A DNA stretch of 64,000 nt from Devosia sp. A16 (lineage in GTDB: Bacteria; Pseudomonadota; Alphaproteobacteria; Rhizobiales; Devosiaceae): NCBI RefSeq assembly GCF_001402915.1, contig NZ_CP012945.1, forward strand, positions 1,436,001 to 1,500,000, in the 5' to 3' direction. Below the pieces are notes generated by a model, which was not told where the DNA came from, did not search any database, and saw only the letters and a list, made by a program, of their open reading frames with translations. Below are positions 23,751 to 31,852 of the stretch, piece by piece. Numbering within the stretch: the first letter of the stretch is position 1; each line of letters begins with the position of its first letter. A program made the position numbers and the translations under genes.

Positions 23751-24898
23751 CCAGCCTCCCTCTCGATGGCGTGCTCGTCATCGATCTCTGCCAGTTCCTC
23801 TCCGGCCCCTACGCCTCGCTGCGCCTGCAGGACCTCGGTGCCCGCGTCATCAAGATCGAACGCCCCGAAGGCGGCGACCTGAGCCGCCGGCTCTATCTCA
23901 GTGACACCGAGATCGGCGGCGACTCGACGATCTTTCACGCTATCAACCGCAGTAAGGAAAGCCTGGCGCTCGACCTCAAGAACCCCGACGACATCGCGGC
24001 GCTCCGGAAGCTGCTCGGCCAGGCCGACGTGATGCTGCAGAATTTCCGCCCCGGCGTCATCGAGCGGCTCGGCCTCGACTACGACAGCGTCAAGGCGATC
24101 AACCCGGGCATCGTCTACGCTTCCATAACAGGTTATGGCGAGGCGGGTCCGTGGGTACAGCGCCCTGGCCAGGACCTCCTGGCGCAGGCTCGTTCCGGCG
24201 TCATGTGGCTCAATGGCGACCACGACCAGGGCCCGGTGCCCTTCGGCCTCGCCATTGCCGACATGCTGGCCGGCGCTGCCGTGGCCCAGGGCATCCTCGC
24301 CTCGCTGGTGAAGAAGGGGCGCACCGGGACAGGCGCGCATGTCGAAACCAGCCTCCTCGAGGCGCTGGTCGATTTCCAGTTCGAGGTGCTGACCACCCAC
24401 CTGAACGATGGGCGTCGCACCCCGAAGCGCTCCGGCTTCCGCTCGGCCCACGCGTACCTCTCGGCGCCTTACGGTGTCTATCCCACGGCCGACGGCTGGC
24501 TGGCGCTCGCCATGACGCCGCTCGGCAAGATCCGCGACCTGCTCGGGCTGCCTGAACTCGACCGCTTCGCCACCGATCCCAAGAGCTGGTTCAGCGCCCG
24601 CGACGAGATCAAGCGCATCATCGCCGAACGCCTCGCCACCCGTACCACCGCCGAATGGCTCGCCGTACTCGAGCCCGCCGATATCTGGTGCGCCAAGGTG
24701 CTCGAGTGGCCCGAGCTGCTCGAAAGCGAAGGCTTCAAGGCGCTCGACATGCTGCAGACCGTGACACGCGATGACGGCGTTTCCATCCTCACCACCCGCT
24801 CGCCGCTCCGCATCGACGGCCAGCGCACCCAGACGCGACGCGCCGCCCCGCTGATCGGCGAGCAGAGCGCAGAAATCCGCAAGGAGTTCGGACTGTGA
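23747..24898 (+). CDS. Family III CoA-transferase (CaiB/BaiF), Glu at the usual catalytic Asp
   Basis: This family III CoA-transferase of 383 residues would move CoA between acids in the cytoplasm. Family marks are [64 protein letters not shown] and [11 protein letters not shown]. In formyl-CoA transferase the nucleophile is the Asp in the '(L/M)xDA' turn after GxGxxV. Here that turn reads ETSLLEAL, giving Glu205. Glu occurs in some homologues, and activity cannot be judged. The gene overlaps the MaoC-like gene before it and the binding-protein-like gene after it, so all are one operon. Confidence 0.88.
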   Translation: MTSLPLDGVLVIDLCQFLSGPYASLRLQDLGARVIKIERPEGGDLSRRLYLSDTEIGGDSTIFHAINRSKESLALDLKNPDDIAALRKLLGQADVMLQNFRPGVIERLGLDYDSVKAINPGIVYASITGYGEAGPWVQRPGQDLLAQARSGVMWLNGDHDQGPVPFGLAIADMLAGAAVAQGILASLVKKGRTGTGAHVETSLLEALVDFQFEVLTTHLNDGRRTPKRSGFRSAHAYLSAPYGVYPTADGWLALAMTPLGKIRDLLGLPELDRFATDPKSWFSARDEIKRIIAERLATRTTAEWLAVLEPADIWCAKVLEWPELLESEGFKALDMLQTVTRDDGVSILTTRSPLRIDGQRTQTRRAAPLIGEQSAEIRKEFGL

Positions 24899-26007
24899 CC
24901 ACCCTCAGGGGCATGACCTGGAGCCACCCCCGCGGCTATGACCCGATGGTGGCCACCGCGACCGCCTGGGCGGCGAAGACCGGCGTCACCATCGAGTGGG
25001 ACAAGCGGAGCCTTCAGGATTTCGAGTCCTTCCCGGTCGAGGAACTGGCGCGCCAGTATGACATGATCGTCATCGACCACCCGCATGTCGGCCAGGTGGT
25101 CGAGGAAGGCTGCCTCGCGCCGCTCGACGTGCCGGCTCGCGAGGCCGAACGCACGGCACTGGCCGAAGGCTCGGTCGGCCGGTCCTACCCGAGCTATGCC
25201 TATGCCGGGCACCAGTGGGCCTTCCCCATCGATGCGGCGACGCAGGTCATGGCCTATCGCGCCGACCTGATCGAGCCACCGCAGAGCTGGGATGAGGTGG
25301 TGGCGCTGGCCAGGGCCGGCCGCGTCGTCTTCCCGCTGCTGCCGCCGCACTCGATGATGAGCTTTTTCACCCTCACCGCCAATCTCGGCCATCCCTGCGC
25401 GGTCGAGAACGGTCCGCTGGTCGACACTGCCGCCGGCATCCGCGCCATCGCGATGCTGGCCGAGGTCGCGGCGCATCTCGACCCCGCCGATTTCACCATG
25501 GACCCCATTGCCGCTTCCGAGGCGATGGCGCGCCCGGACGCCAGGGTAGCGCTGATGCCGCTCGGCTACGGCTATGTCAGCTATGCCGTGCCGGGCTTCC
25601 GCCCGCACCAGCTCACCTTCGCCGATATCCCGTTGCCCGGCGCCAAGGGCTCGGCCCTCGGCGGCACCGGCATCGCCGTCTCCGCCTTCTCTCAGAACAA
25701 GACAGCCGCCATCGACTACGCCTACTGGGTCGCCTCGTCTGAAGTGCAGCGCACCCTTTATGCCAGTTCCGGCGGCCAGCCCGGCCATGCCGACGCCTGG
25801 GAAGACGAGGCGGTGAATGCCGCCGCCGGAAACTTCTATCGCGGCACCCGCAGGACGCTGGAGGGGGCCTATGTGCGGCCGCGCCACAATGGCTACATGG
25901 CGTTCCAGGATGCCGCTTCGAAGCGCCTGACCATCGGGCTGATGGGGCACGAAGCGCCCGCGACCATTCTTGCCGATCTCGATCGCCTGTTCCGGGAGAG
26001 CTTCTGA
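24895..26007 (+). CDS. Cytoplasmic protein of the ABC solute-binding-protein fold (no signal peptide)
   Basis: The 370-residue protein begins [20 protein letters not shown], which is how mature family 1 solute-binding proteins begin after their signal peptide. It continues with typical features ([46 protein letters not shown] and [18 protein letters not shown]). There is no export signal. The GTG start overlaps the previous stop (GTGA), and the frame upstream is occupied by the CoA-transferase, so a leader has no room. It is therefore probably cytoplasmic, and no permease is adjacent. It may bind or sense a pathway intermediate, or be an enzyme built on this fold. Function unknown. Confidence 0.8.
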   Translation: MTTLRGMTWSHPRGYDPMVATATAWAAKTGVTIEWDKRSLQDFESFPVEELARQYDMIVIDHPHVGQVVEEGCLAPLDVPAREAERTALAEGSVGRSYPSYAYAGHQWAFPIDAATQVMAYRADLIEPPQSWDEVVALARAGRVVFPLLPPHSMMSFFTLTANLGHPCAVENGPLVDTAAGIRAIAMLAEVAAHLDPADFTMDPIAASEAMARPDARVALMPLGYGYVSYAVPGFRPHQLTFADIPLPGAKGSALGGTGIAVSAFSQNKTAAIDYAYWVASSEVQRTLYASSGGQPGHADAWEDEAVNAAAGNFYRGTRRTLEGAYVRPRHNGYMAFQDAASKRLTIGLMGHEAPATILADLDRLFRESF

Positions 26008-26450
26008 TGGAGCGGCCGCGCCACTTCGAGGACTATGTCGTCGGCGAAGTCCGCAAGACCAGCGGCCGCACCATCACCGAGACCGACTTCGTCGTCCACG
26101 CCGGCCACACCGGCGACTTCTTCCCGCACCACATGGACGCCGAGTTCATGAAGGCCTCCGAGTTCGGCCAGCGCATCGCCCACGGCACCATGACCTTCGC
26201 CATCGGCATCGGGCTGACCGCCACCGAAATCAACCCGCTCGCCTTCACCTACGGCTACGAACGCCTGCGCTTTCCCAAACCGGTGTTCATCGGCGACACC
26301 ATCCACACCGAACTGACCATCACCGGGCTCGACGACGACCCTAAGCGCCCGAACTACGGGCGCGTGACCGAGCAGGTGCGGGTGCTCAACCAGCGCGGCG
26401 AGACGGTGCTGGCGTGCGACCACATCTATCTGGCGCAGCGACGGGGGTAG
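26007..26450 (+). CDS. MaoC-like (R)-specific hydratase, hot-dog fold
   Basis: This 147-residue hot-dog protein retains more of the hydratase-2 site than its operon mate. D37 and H42 sit in DFFPHHMD, which replaces the standard D-x-N-P-x-H, and H59 sits in QRIAHGTM. Adding or removing water on a CoA thioester is the expected chemistry, although Phe in place of the motif Asn is unusual. It shares [21 protein letters not shown] with the 181-residue paralogue, so the two are related duplicates. Its ATG overlaps the previous stop (TGATG). Last gene of the operon, followed by a repeat region. Confidence 0.82.
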   Translation: MERPRHFEDYVVGEVRKTSGRTITETDFVVHAGHTGDFFPHHMDAEFMKASEFGQRIAHGTMTFAIGIGLTATEINPLAFTYGYERLRFPKPVFIGDTIHTELTITGLDDDPKRPNYGRVTEQVRVLNQRGETVLACDHIYLAQRRG

Positions 26451-26834
26451 ACCGGAGCGCTTGGCTCCACCCCACCCAGCTTCGCTAGGCGGCAAGCCGC
26501 CAAGCTCCGCTGCCCTCTCCATCAAGGGGAGGGAGACGATAGAACCGAGAGCCGGCAGTCAGGTTTCCCTCCCCCTTGTGGGGAGGGTAGCGCAGCTGCG
26601 CGCGCAGCGAGTTAGCGGAGCTGGGTGGGGGTGGGCCCCACCCACGGTGCCTCCGCACACCCCCTCCGAGCTACGCTAGGTCGCTCTCGCTCCCAAGCTT
26701 CGCTTGCCTCCCCGTCAACGGGGAGGTGGGCATCGAGGTTGTGGCTGGATGTAGCCACGAGCACCGGCGGGCACCCTCCCCTTGACCGGGAGGGATGGGG
26801 TGGGGTGTGCAGCGCGCTCGACGCTCGCGGCGAC
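26451..26834. repeat. Complex inverted-repeat region between convergent operons; no gene
   Basis: These 384 bases contain several interleaved inverted repeats: CCACCCAGCTTCGCTAGG..GCGGAGCTGGGTGG, CCCTCTCC..GGGGAGGG, CCTCCCCG-TCAA-CGGGGAGG (26710-26727) and CCCTCCCCTTGACCGGGAGGG. The module CAGCTTCGCTAGGCGG..AAGCCGCCAAGC also occurs at 43089-43122. Open frames crossing the region have the composition of the repeats, not of genes. Both flanking operons converge here, so it may terminate both. Confidence 0.7.
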
Positions 26835-28730
26835 CTACCCCTCCCGCCCCAACAACGGTGTCGGCCCATCCGCCGCACGCACCCAGGGCGTGTCATAACT
26901 CGGCGCATGGGCGAAGCGCCGCATCCCCAGCGTCAGCCGCGCCGTCGCGCCCGCCCCAAGCTTCACCGTAACCCACCGCCCGCCGACCGCCACCGGCGCG
27001 GCATCGCTCAGTTGCACGGACGTGATGTCGTGCTCCCCGAACACCCCGCCCTGGATCACCACTTCCGCCGCATGCACCGCGTCGGTGTTCACCAGCGTCA
27101 GCGTCGCGCCATCGTGCGTGAGGCCATCGACCAGCGCCGCGACGCCCTGCGGCAGCCCCGGGCGTTTGCCGGCCGCATCGAAATAGCGGAACCGCGCCAC
27201 CTGCAACCCGCCATGATAGACATGCATCGGGCCGCCCAGCGTCAGCTGGGTCAGCGCCTCCACGACCATCGGCGTCAACTGCTGCCACATGTGGATGGTC
27301 ATCGACTCCCGATAGTGATCCATCGTCTCCGGATCGTTCTCGGCCTTGCGATAACTGGCGATCTGCTCGGTGATGGTCTTGAGGTCGGCCCTCAGCACCT
27401 CTTCCGGATAGGTCGGATATTTGCCGCGCATGAACTTGAACCACTGCGCGGTGTTGCCGTTGAAGCCCATATGGCCGCCATTGGTCTTGCCGTAGCCGTG
27501 ATAGTCAGGGTTCACTTTGTCGAACAGCTCGCCGGCCCAGCCGCGTTCGGCCCGCTCCGCGTCCTCCTCGGCCGTCGAGACGTTCCACAGGTACACCCCG
27601 TACATCGGATGGCAGCGGCGATAGTCGCGCCAGCCTTCGTCATAGTGCCGGTTCGGCACCAGTTGCTGGCCGCCCTCCTCGCGCCTGAGCCCCCACAGCA
27701 TGTCGAGCTGCGAACGCGCCAGCTTGAGATGCGCCATATCGCCGGTAAGGACCGCCGCATTGACTCCGGAAACGCAGAGCGGTTCGAGCAGCGAGAACGA
27801 GCCGTGCGGCCAGCGCCAGCCGTAGTAACCGCCCCACCACTTGCCCTCGTTGTATTCGCCGATCTCGCCTGAGAGACCGATGTTGTCGGGCGTGATCCCG
27901 CCATTCCTTGCGGTGCGCTCCTCCCAGGCCGCGAGATAGTCGAGCACCCAGGCCCGGTATTTCTCCTCGCCGGTATAGGCGAAGGCGTGGGTCATCAACG
28001 AGGTGGCGCCGAGGTTGAGCGGCACGTCGCCGCGCGACTGCCGCTGGTTGATGCGGCTCAGGATTTCCGCATAGGTCGCATTGTCCGACCACGGCGTCTT
28101 CATGCCGTATCGGTCGATCCCCGGCAGGTCTTCGAAAGGCGGCAGATAGTCGTCGAGGATTTCGCGATGCGTCGACCAATCCTCCGCCGTCTGGGTGAAG
28201 CGCGGGCCCCGGCTGCCGGTGATGGGCGAGCGGATCAGCCGCTTCTCGGCATCCCAGTTCTGCGCCTCGGCGTCCTCGCCATTGTAGAAGCCGGCAAAGC
28301 GCCGGGTCCGCTGGCGGTCCTTGGGCACGGCGGGGTCGGCGAGCCCGAAGAAGTAGAAGAACAGGTTGCTCTCGCCGTGGTGCATCCAGTCGTAATAGGC
28401 GTCGTACTCGCGGTGGATCTGCCCGTATTCGGTCCACTGCCAGGTGATGCCGTCCCAGATGGTGCGCGAACGTTTGTAGACTTCCTCGGAGCCGCCCAGC
28501 GCGTAGAACAGCGGCATGTTCATGAACCCCTCATAGGGGTCGTCCGAACCATCCATGCCCGGCCAGCGATCGCGCCAGATCAGCGTGCCGTCGGCCCGCG
28601 TGTAGCGGTCGGCGAACTCGATCGCCGCCGCATCCAGCACCGCGAAGATCTGTCGCTGCAGCAGCGCCCATTCGGGCAAGGGGAGGATATCGCCCGCCGC
28701 GATGGACGGCAGGATTGGGGCGCTGCTCAT
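26835..28730 (-). CDS. Uncharacterised 631-residue protein, possible carbohydrate-active enzyme
   Basis: I do not recognise the family with certainty. The sequence is rich in aromatic residues and His (WQWTEYGQIHREYDAYYDWMHH, EYNEGKWWGGYYGWRWPHG, YHGYGKTNGGHMGFNG), in long helical stretches of the kind seen in (alpha/alpha)-barrel glycoside hydrolases and lyases, and ends in a ~100-residue beta-rich domain. There is no signal peptide, so it should act in the cytoplasm, perhaps on imported oligosaccharides. It is the last gene of a CUT1 importer operon, five bases after the ATPase stop. The glycan-processing role is inference from fold impression and context only. Confidence 0.5.
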   Translation of the reverse strand: MSSAPILPSIAAGDILPLPEWALLQRQIFAVLDAAAIEFADRYTRADGTLIWRDRWPGMDGSDDPYEGFMNMPLFYALGGSEEVYKRSRTIWDGITWQWTEYGQIHREYDAYYDWMHHGESNLFFYFFGLADPAVPKDRQRTRRFAGFYNGEDAEAQNWDAEKRLIRSPITGSRGPRFTQTAEDWSTHREILDDYLPPFEDLPGIDRYGMKTPWSDNATYAEILSRINQRQSRGDVPLNLGATSLMTHAFAYTGEEKYRAWVLDYLAAWEERTARNGGITPDNIGLSGEIGEYNEGKWWGGYYGWRWPHGSFSLLEPLCVSGVNAAVLTGDMAHLKLARSQLDMLWGLRREEGGQQLVPNRHYDEGWRDYRRCHPMYGVYLWNVSTAEEDAERAERGWAGELFDKVNPDYHGYGKTNGGHMGFNGNTAQWFKFMRGKYPTYPEEVLRADLKTITEQIASYRKAENDPETMDHYRESMTIHMWQQLTPMVVEALTQLTLGGPMHVYHGGLQVARFRYFDAAGKRPGLPQGVAALVDGLTHDGATLTLVNTDAVHAAEVVIQGGVFGEHDITSVQLSDAAPVAVGGRWVTVKLGAGATARLTLGMRRFAHAPSYDTPWVRAADGPTPLLGREG

Positions 28731-28735
28731 GCTGG

Positions 28736-29812
28736 CTAGATCCGGTTGCCCGTCGTGGGGTCGAAGAGATTGATGGCGGCGGTATCGACGCTGAGATTGA
28801 GCGTATCGCCTGGTTTCGGCCGCGCCTTGGGCCCGAGCCGCGCCGTGATCAGCTGGCCGCCGACACTGACGATCACCATGGTGTCCGGGCCGGTCGGCTC
28901 GACCACGTCGACAACGCCGGCAAGCCCCGCCGCGCCTTGGCCGACATCGAGCGTTTCCGGCCGGATGCCGGCGGTCACTTCACGCCCGACGAACGCGCCG
29001 ACATCCTGCTGCAACCCGCCGAGCGCCAGCGCGCCGGCACTGTGCCGCAGCACCAATCCGCCATCGCCCTGCTCCAGCATGCCGCTGAGGAAGTTCATCG
29101 TCGGCGAGCCGATGAAGCCGGCAACGAACATGTTGGCCGGCCGGTCGTAGATGGTTTCGGGGTCGGCGAGCTGCTGGATCACCCCGCCTTTCATCACCGC
29201 CACCTTGGTGCCGAGCGTCAGCGCCTCGACCTGGTCGTGCGTGACATAGACCGTGGTGGTGCCGAGCCGGTCGTGCAGCCGCTTGATCTCGGTGCGCATC
29301 TCGACGCGCAGCTTGGCGTCGAGATTGCTCAGCGGCTCGTCGAACAGGAACAGGTCGGGGTTGCGGACGATCGCCCGCCCCATGGCGACGCGCTGTCGCT
29401 GCCCGCCCGACAGTTGCCCCGGCTTGCGGTCGAGCAGGTGCTCGATCTGCAGGAGCTCCGCCGCGCGCTGCACCGCCGCCTCGCGCTCCCTGGCGTCCAC
29501 CTTCCGCATCTCGAGTCCGAAACCGATATTCCGGCGCACCGGCATGGTCGGGTAGAGCGCGTAGGACTGGAACACCATGGCGATGTTGCGGTCCTTGGGA
29601 TGCACGTCGTTGACGTTCCGGTCGCCGATCAGGATGTCGCCGCCCGAGCTGTTCTCGAGCCCGGCAATGATCGACAAGAGCGTGGACTTGCCGCAGCCCG
29701 AGGGCCCGAGCAGCACCAGGAAGCCGCCATCCTCGACTTCGATATCGATGTTGTTCAGCACCTCGACGGTGCCAAAACTCTTGCGGATGGAGTTGATCGA
29801 CAGGGTCGCCAT
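28736..29812 (-). CDS. ABC sugar importer ATPase (UgpC/MalK family), importer 1
   Basis: This is the ATPase of a CUT1 importer, 358 residues. It has Walker A GPSGCGKST, Q-loop VFQSYALYPTM, signature LSGGQRQRVAMGRAIVR, Walker B LFLFDEPLSNLD and H-loop VYVTHDQVEA. The C-terminal regulatory OB-like domain includes AGIRPETLDVG. It lies four bases from the permease gene upstream and five bases before the 631-residue gene. UgpC-type ATPases often serve several importers, which matters because two other CUT1 systems in this window have no ATPase gene of their own. Confidence 0.94.
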   Translation of the reverse strand: MATLSINSIRKSFGTVEVLNNIDIEVEDGGFLVLLGPSGCGKSTLLSIIAGLENSSGGDILIGDRNVNDVHPKDRNIAMVFQSYALYPTMPVRRNIGFGLEMRKVDAREREAAVQRAAELLQIEHLLDRKPGQLSGGQRQRVAMGRAIVRNPDLFLFDEPLSNLDAKLRVEMRTEIKRLHDRLGTTTVYVTHDQVEALTLGTKVAVMKGGVIQQLADPETIYDRPANMFVAGFIGSPTMNFLSGMLEQGDGGLVLRHSAGALALGGLQQDVGAFVGREVTAGIRPETLDVGQGAAGLAGVVDVVEPTGPDTMVIVSVGGQLITARLGPKARPKPGDTLNLSVDTAAINLFDPTTGNRI

Positions 29813-29816
29813 TGGA

Positions 29817-30662
29817 TCAGCCTTTCACTGCGCCGGCGGTGAGGCCGGCGACCATCGCCCGCTGCACGATGGCGAACAGCACGATGACGGGGAGGATGGA
29901 AATCATGCCACCGGCGGCCAGCATGCCCCAGGGCAGCTGGAATTCGCCGACCATCAGCTGAAGCCCGACCGGCCAGGTGCGCGAGCCCTGGCTGGTGGTC
30001 AGCATCAGCGCGAACAGGAACTCGTTCCAGGCGGCGATGGCGACGAACACGCAGGTGGCGAGCAGCCCGTTGCGGGCGAGCGGGATCACCACCATGAACA
30101 TGGCGCCCAGCCGCGTGGTGCCGTCGATGCGCGCGGCGCTCTCGAGCTCCTTGGGAGCGGCGTCGAAGAAGCCCTTCAGCATCCAGACGAACAGCGGCAG
30201 CAGGAAGCTGGTATAGGCCACCGCCAGGCCGACCGTGCTGTCGAGCAGGCCCACCTGCCGCATGATGATGAACAGCGGAATGATCATCAGCACCGCCGGG
30301 AACATCCGGACCACCAGGTAGCCCAGCATCAGCTGGGTGCGGCCCTTGAACTGGAAGCGGCTGAACGCATAGGCGGCGACCGTGCCGGTGAGCAGGCACA
30401 GCAGCACCGTGGTCGAGGTGACGATCAGGCTGTTGATCACCAGCACCGGATAGCCCGACTGGTTCCAGAGCTTGACGTAGTTCTCGAGGGTGATGCGCGA
30501 CGGGATATACTGCATCGTCCGGGTGACGATGTCCTCTTCGAACTTCAGCGAGGTGAGGAAGGTCCAGAGGATCGGCGCGATGGCGATGAAGGCAAGGCCG
30601 ATCAGGACGACGTAACTGACGACGTCCCAGATGAGTTTCGAACGTGAGCGGGTGGCAGCCAT
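29817..30662 (-). CDS. ABC sugar permease, MalG type, importer 1
   Basis: This 281-residue inner-membrane protein has six predicted helices and the permease-ATPase contact (EAA) loop ELESAARIDGTTRLGAMFMV, which docks on the UgpC-type ATPase. It ends AGLTAGAVKG, the usual C-terminal tail of MalG-type subunits. It sits four bases after the MalF-type gene stop region and just before the ATPase gene. Together they form the heterodimeric channel of importer 1. Confidence 0.93.
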   Translation of the reverse strand: MAATRSRSKLIWDVVSYVVLIGLAFIAIAPILWTFLTSLKFEEDIVTRTMQYIPSRITLENYVKLWNQSGYPVLVINSLIVTSTTVLLCLLTGTVAAYAFSRFQFKGRTQLMLGYLVVRMFPAVLMIIPLFIIMRQVGLLDSTVGLAVAYTSFLLPLFVWMLKGFFDAAPKELESAARIDGTTRLGAMFMVVIPLARNGLLATCVFVAIAAWNEFLFALMLTTSQGSRTWPVGLQLMVGEFQLPWGMLAAGGMISILPVIVLFAIVQRAMVAGLTAGAVKG

Positions 30663-30666
30663 GGCG

Positions 30667-31620
30667 TCAGTCCTCGTTCACTTTGGAGAGCCGGACATAG
30701 GCCCAGGCAAAGCCCATCAGGAGGATGAACATGATCACCGAGAGGGCGCCGGCATAGCCGAAGTTGAAATCCTTGTAGGCGGTCTGGAAGGCATAGAGGC
30801 TCAGCACCTGGGTCGAGCGCCCCGGCCCGCCGCTGGTCAGGATCAGCAACAGGTCCGGCGAGTTCACCAACCCGATGACGCGCAGGATCACCGCCGCGGC
30901 GATGATGGTCTTCAGCATCGGCAGGGTGATCAGCCGGAGCTGCGAGAACGGCCCTGCCCCGTCGATATCGGCGGCCTTGTAGAGGTCGGACGGGATGCCC
31001 TTGAGGCCGGCCAGCAGCAGCAGCGTGAAGAACGGGAAACTGTGCCAGGCTTCGACCACGATCGCCGCCGCCATGGCGGTCGAGGGGTCGGCGAACCAGG
31101 CCTTGTAGCCATCGAGCCAGCCGAGCTTGACCAGAATGTCGTTGATCACCCCGAGGCGCGGATCGAGCATCAGCGCCCACATGTGGCCGGCGACCACGTT
31201 GGGCAGGAAATAGGGGAGCAGGATCAGTACCGCCAGCACTTTCGAACCGGGCAGGTTCCGGTTCAGCGCCAGTGCGGCGATCAGCCCGATGAGGAATTCG
31301 AGCGCGATGGCCGAGGTCACCCACACCGCCGTGTTACGCAGCGACACCCAGAAGATCGGGTCGGAGAACATCCGCACATAGTGCTTGAACCCGACCCAGT
31401 CGGTGCCGAGATCCGGCCGGTTGAGCCGCATCTCGCGAAAGCTCATCTGCATGCCGTAGAGCGTGGGATAGATCACCACGGCGGTGATCAACAGCGCGCT
31501 CGGGATCAGCAGCAGGTACATCCAGTACCGCGTCTCCGAGAGCTCGCCGATCATCCGGACCGGATTGATGCGATCCCAGGTGGTGCGGGGTGGCGGGTAG
31601 CTGATCCTCGCCTCGGCCAT
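30667..31620 (-). CDS. ABC sugar permease, MalF type, importer 1
   Basis: From ATG at 31620 (MAEARISYPPP) the protein is ~317 residues with six membrane segments and the EAA loop LYKAADIDGAGPFSQLRLIT. The upstream frame extension runs through an R1 repeat and is rejected. It follows the binding-protein gene after a 232-base gap holding a hairpin and an R1 repeat, which may lower permease expression relative to the binding protein. Pairs with the MalG-type subunit next to it. Confidence 0.92.
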   Translation of the reverse strand: MAEARISYPPPRTTWDRINPVRMIGELSETRYWMYLLLIPSALLITAVVIYPTLYGMQMSFREMRLNRPDLGTDWVGFKHYVRMFSDPIFWVSLRNTAVWVTSAIALEFLIGLIAALALNRNLPGSKVLAVLILLPYFLPNVVAGHMWALMLDPRLGVINDILVKLGWLDGYKAWFADPSTAMAAAIVVEAWHSFPFFTLLLLAGLKGIPSDLYKAADIDGAGPFSQLRLITLPMLKTIIAAAVILRVIGLVNSPDLLLILTSGGPGRSTQVLSLYAFQTAYKDFNFGYAGALSVIMFILLMGFAWAYVRLSKVNED

Positions 31621-31688
31621 GCGGTACTCCTGGATTGTCTTCACGGACGAACGTATCGGGCAGCCCGCCTGTGGCCACTTCCACCGGC

Positions 31689-31768
31689 TGTCATCCCAGC
31701 GAAAGCTGGGATCCAAGCTTCCGCAAGCGCGGACTGTGAGATGGGTCCCTGCTTCCGCAGGGATGACA
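31689..31768. repeat. Palindromic intergenic repeat, type R1 (copy 4), inside importer operon
   Basis: GTCATCCCAGCGAAAGCTGG and GGTCCCTGCTTCCGCAGGGA, then TGACACCGAGTTTGG, form the fourth R1 unit. It lies between the binding-protein and permease genes of importer 1, unlike the other copies, which separate unrelated genes. Confidence 0.8.
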
Positions 31769-31817
31769 CCGAGTTTGGGCGACGTTCAGCGCTTTGCCTT
31801 GCCACCTCAAGCAAGTC

Positions 31818-31841
31818 GGCGGCCGGCGCTGACCGGCCGCC
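31818..31841 (-). promoter_or_regulatory. Hairpin 12 bases after the binding-protein gene of importer 1
   Basis: GGCGGCCGG-CGCTGA-CCGGCCGCC is a perfect nine-bp stem with a six-base loop directly after the stop at 31853 on the minus strand. No T-run follows, so 3'-end protection or processing of the binding-protein mRNA is more likely than termination. Confidence 0.65.
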
Positions 31842-31852
31842 ATCGTGCAAAC

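Noticed and set aside
26451-26834. Possible CRISPR or tandem-repeat array in the repeat-rich gap
   Set aside because: The repeats are inverted, of different sequence and unevenly spaced; there are no constant spacers and no cas genes.
31620-31716. N-terminal extension of the importer 1 MalF-type permease to 31716
   Set aside because: The extension translates an R1 repeat; the ATG at 31620 fits the family start.
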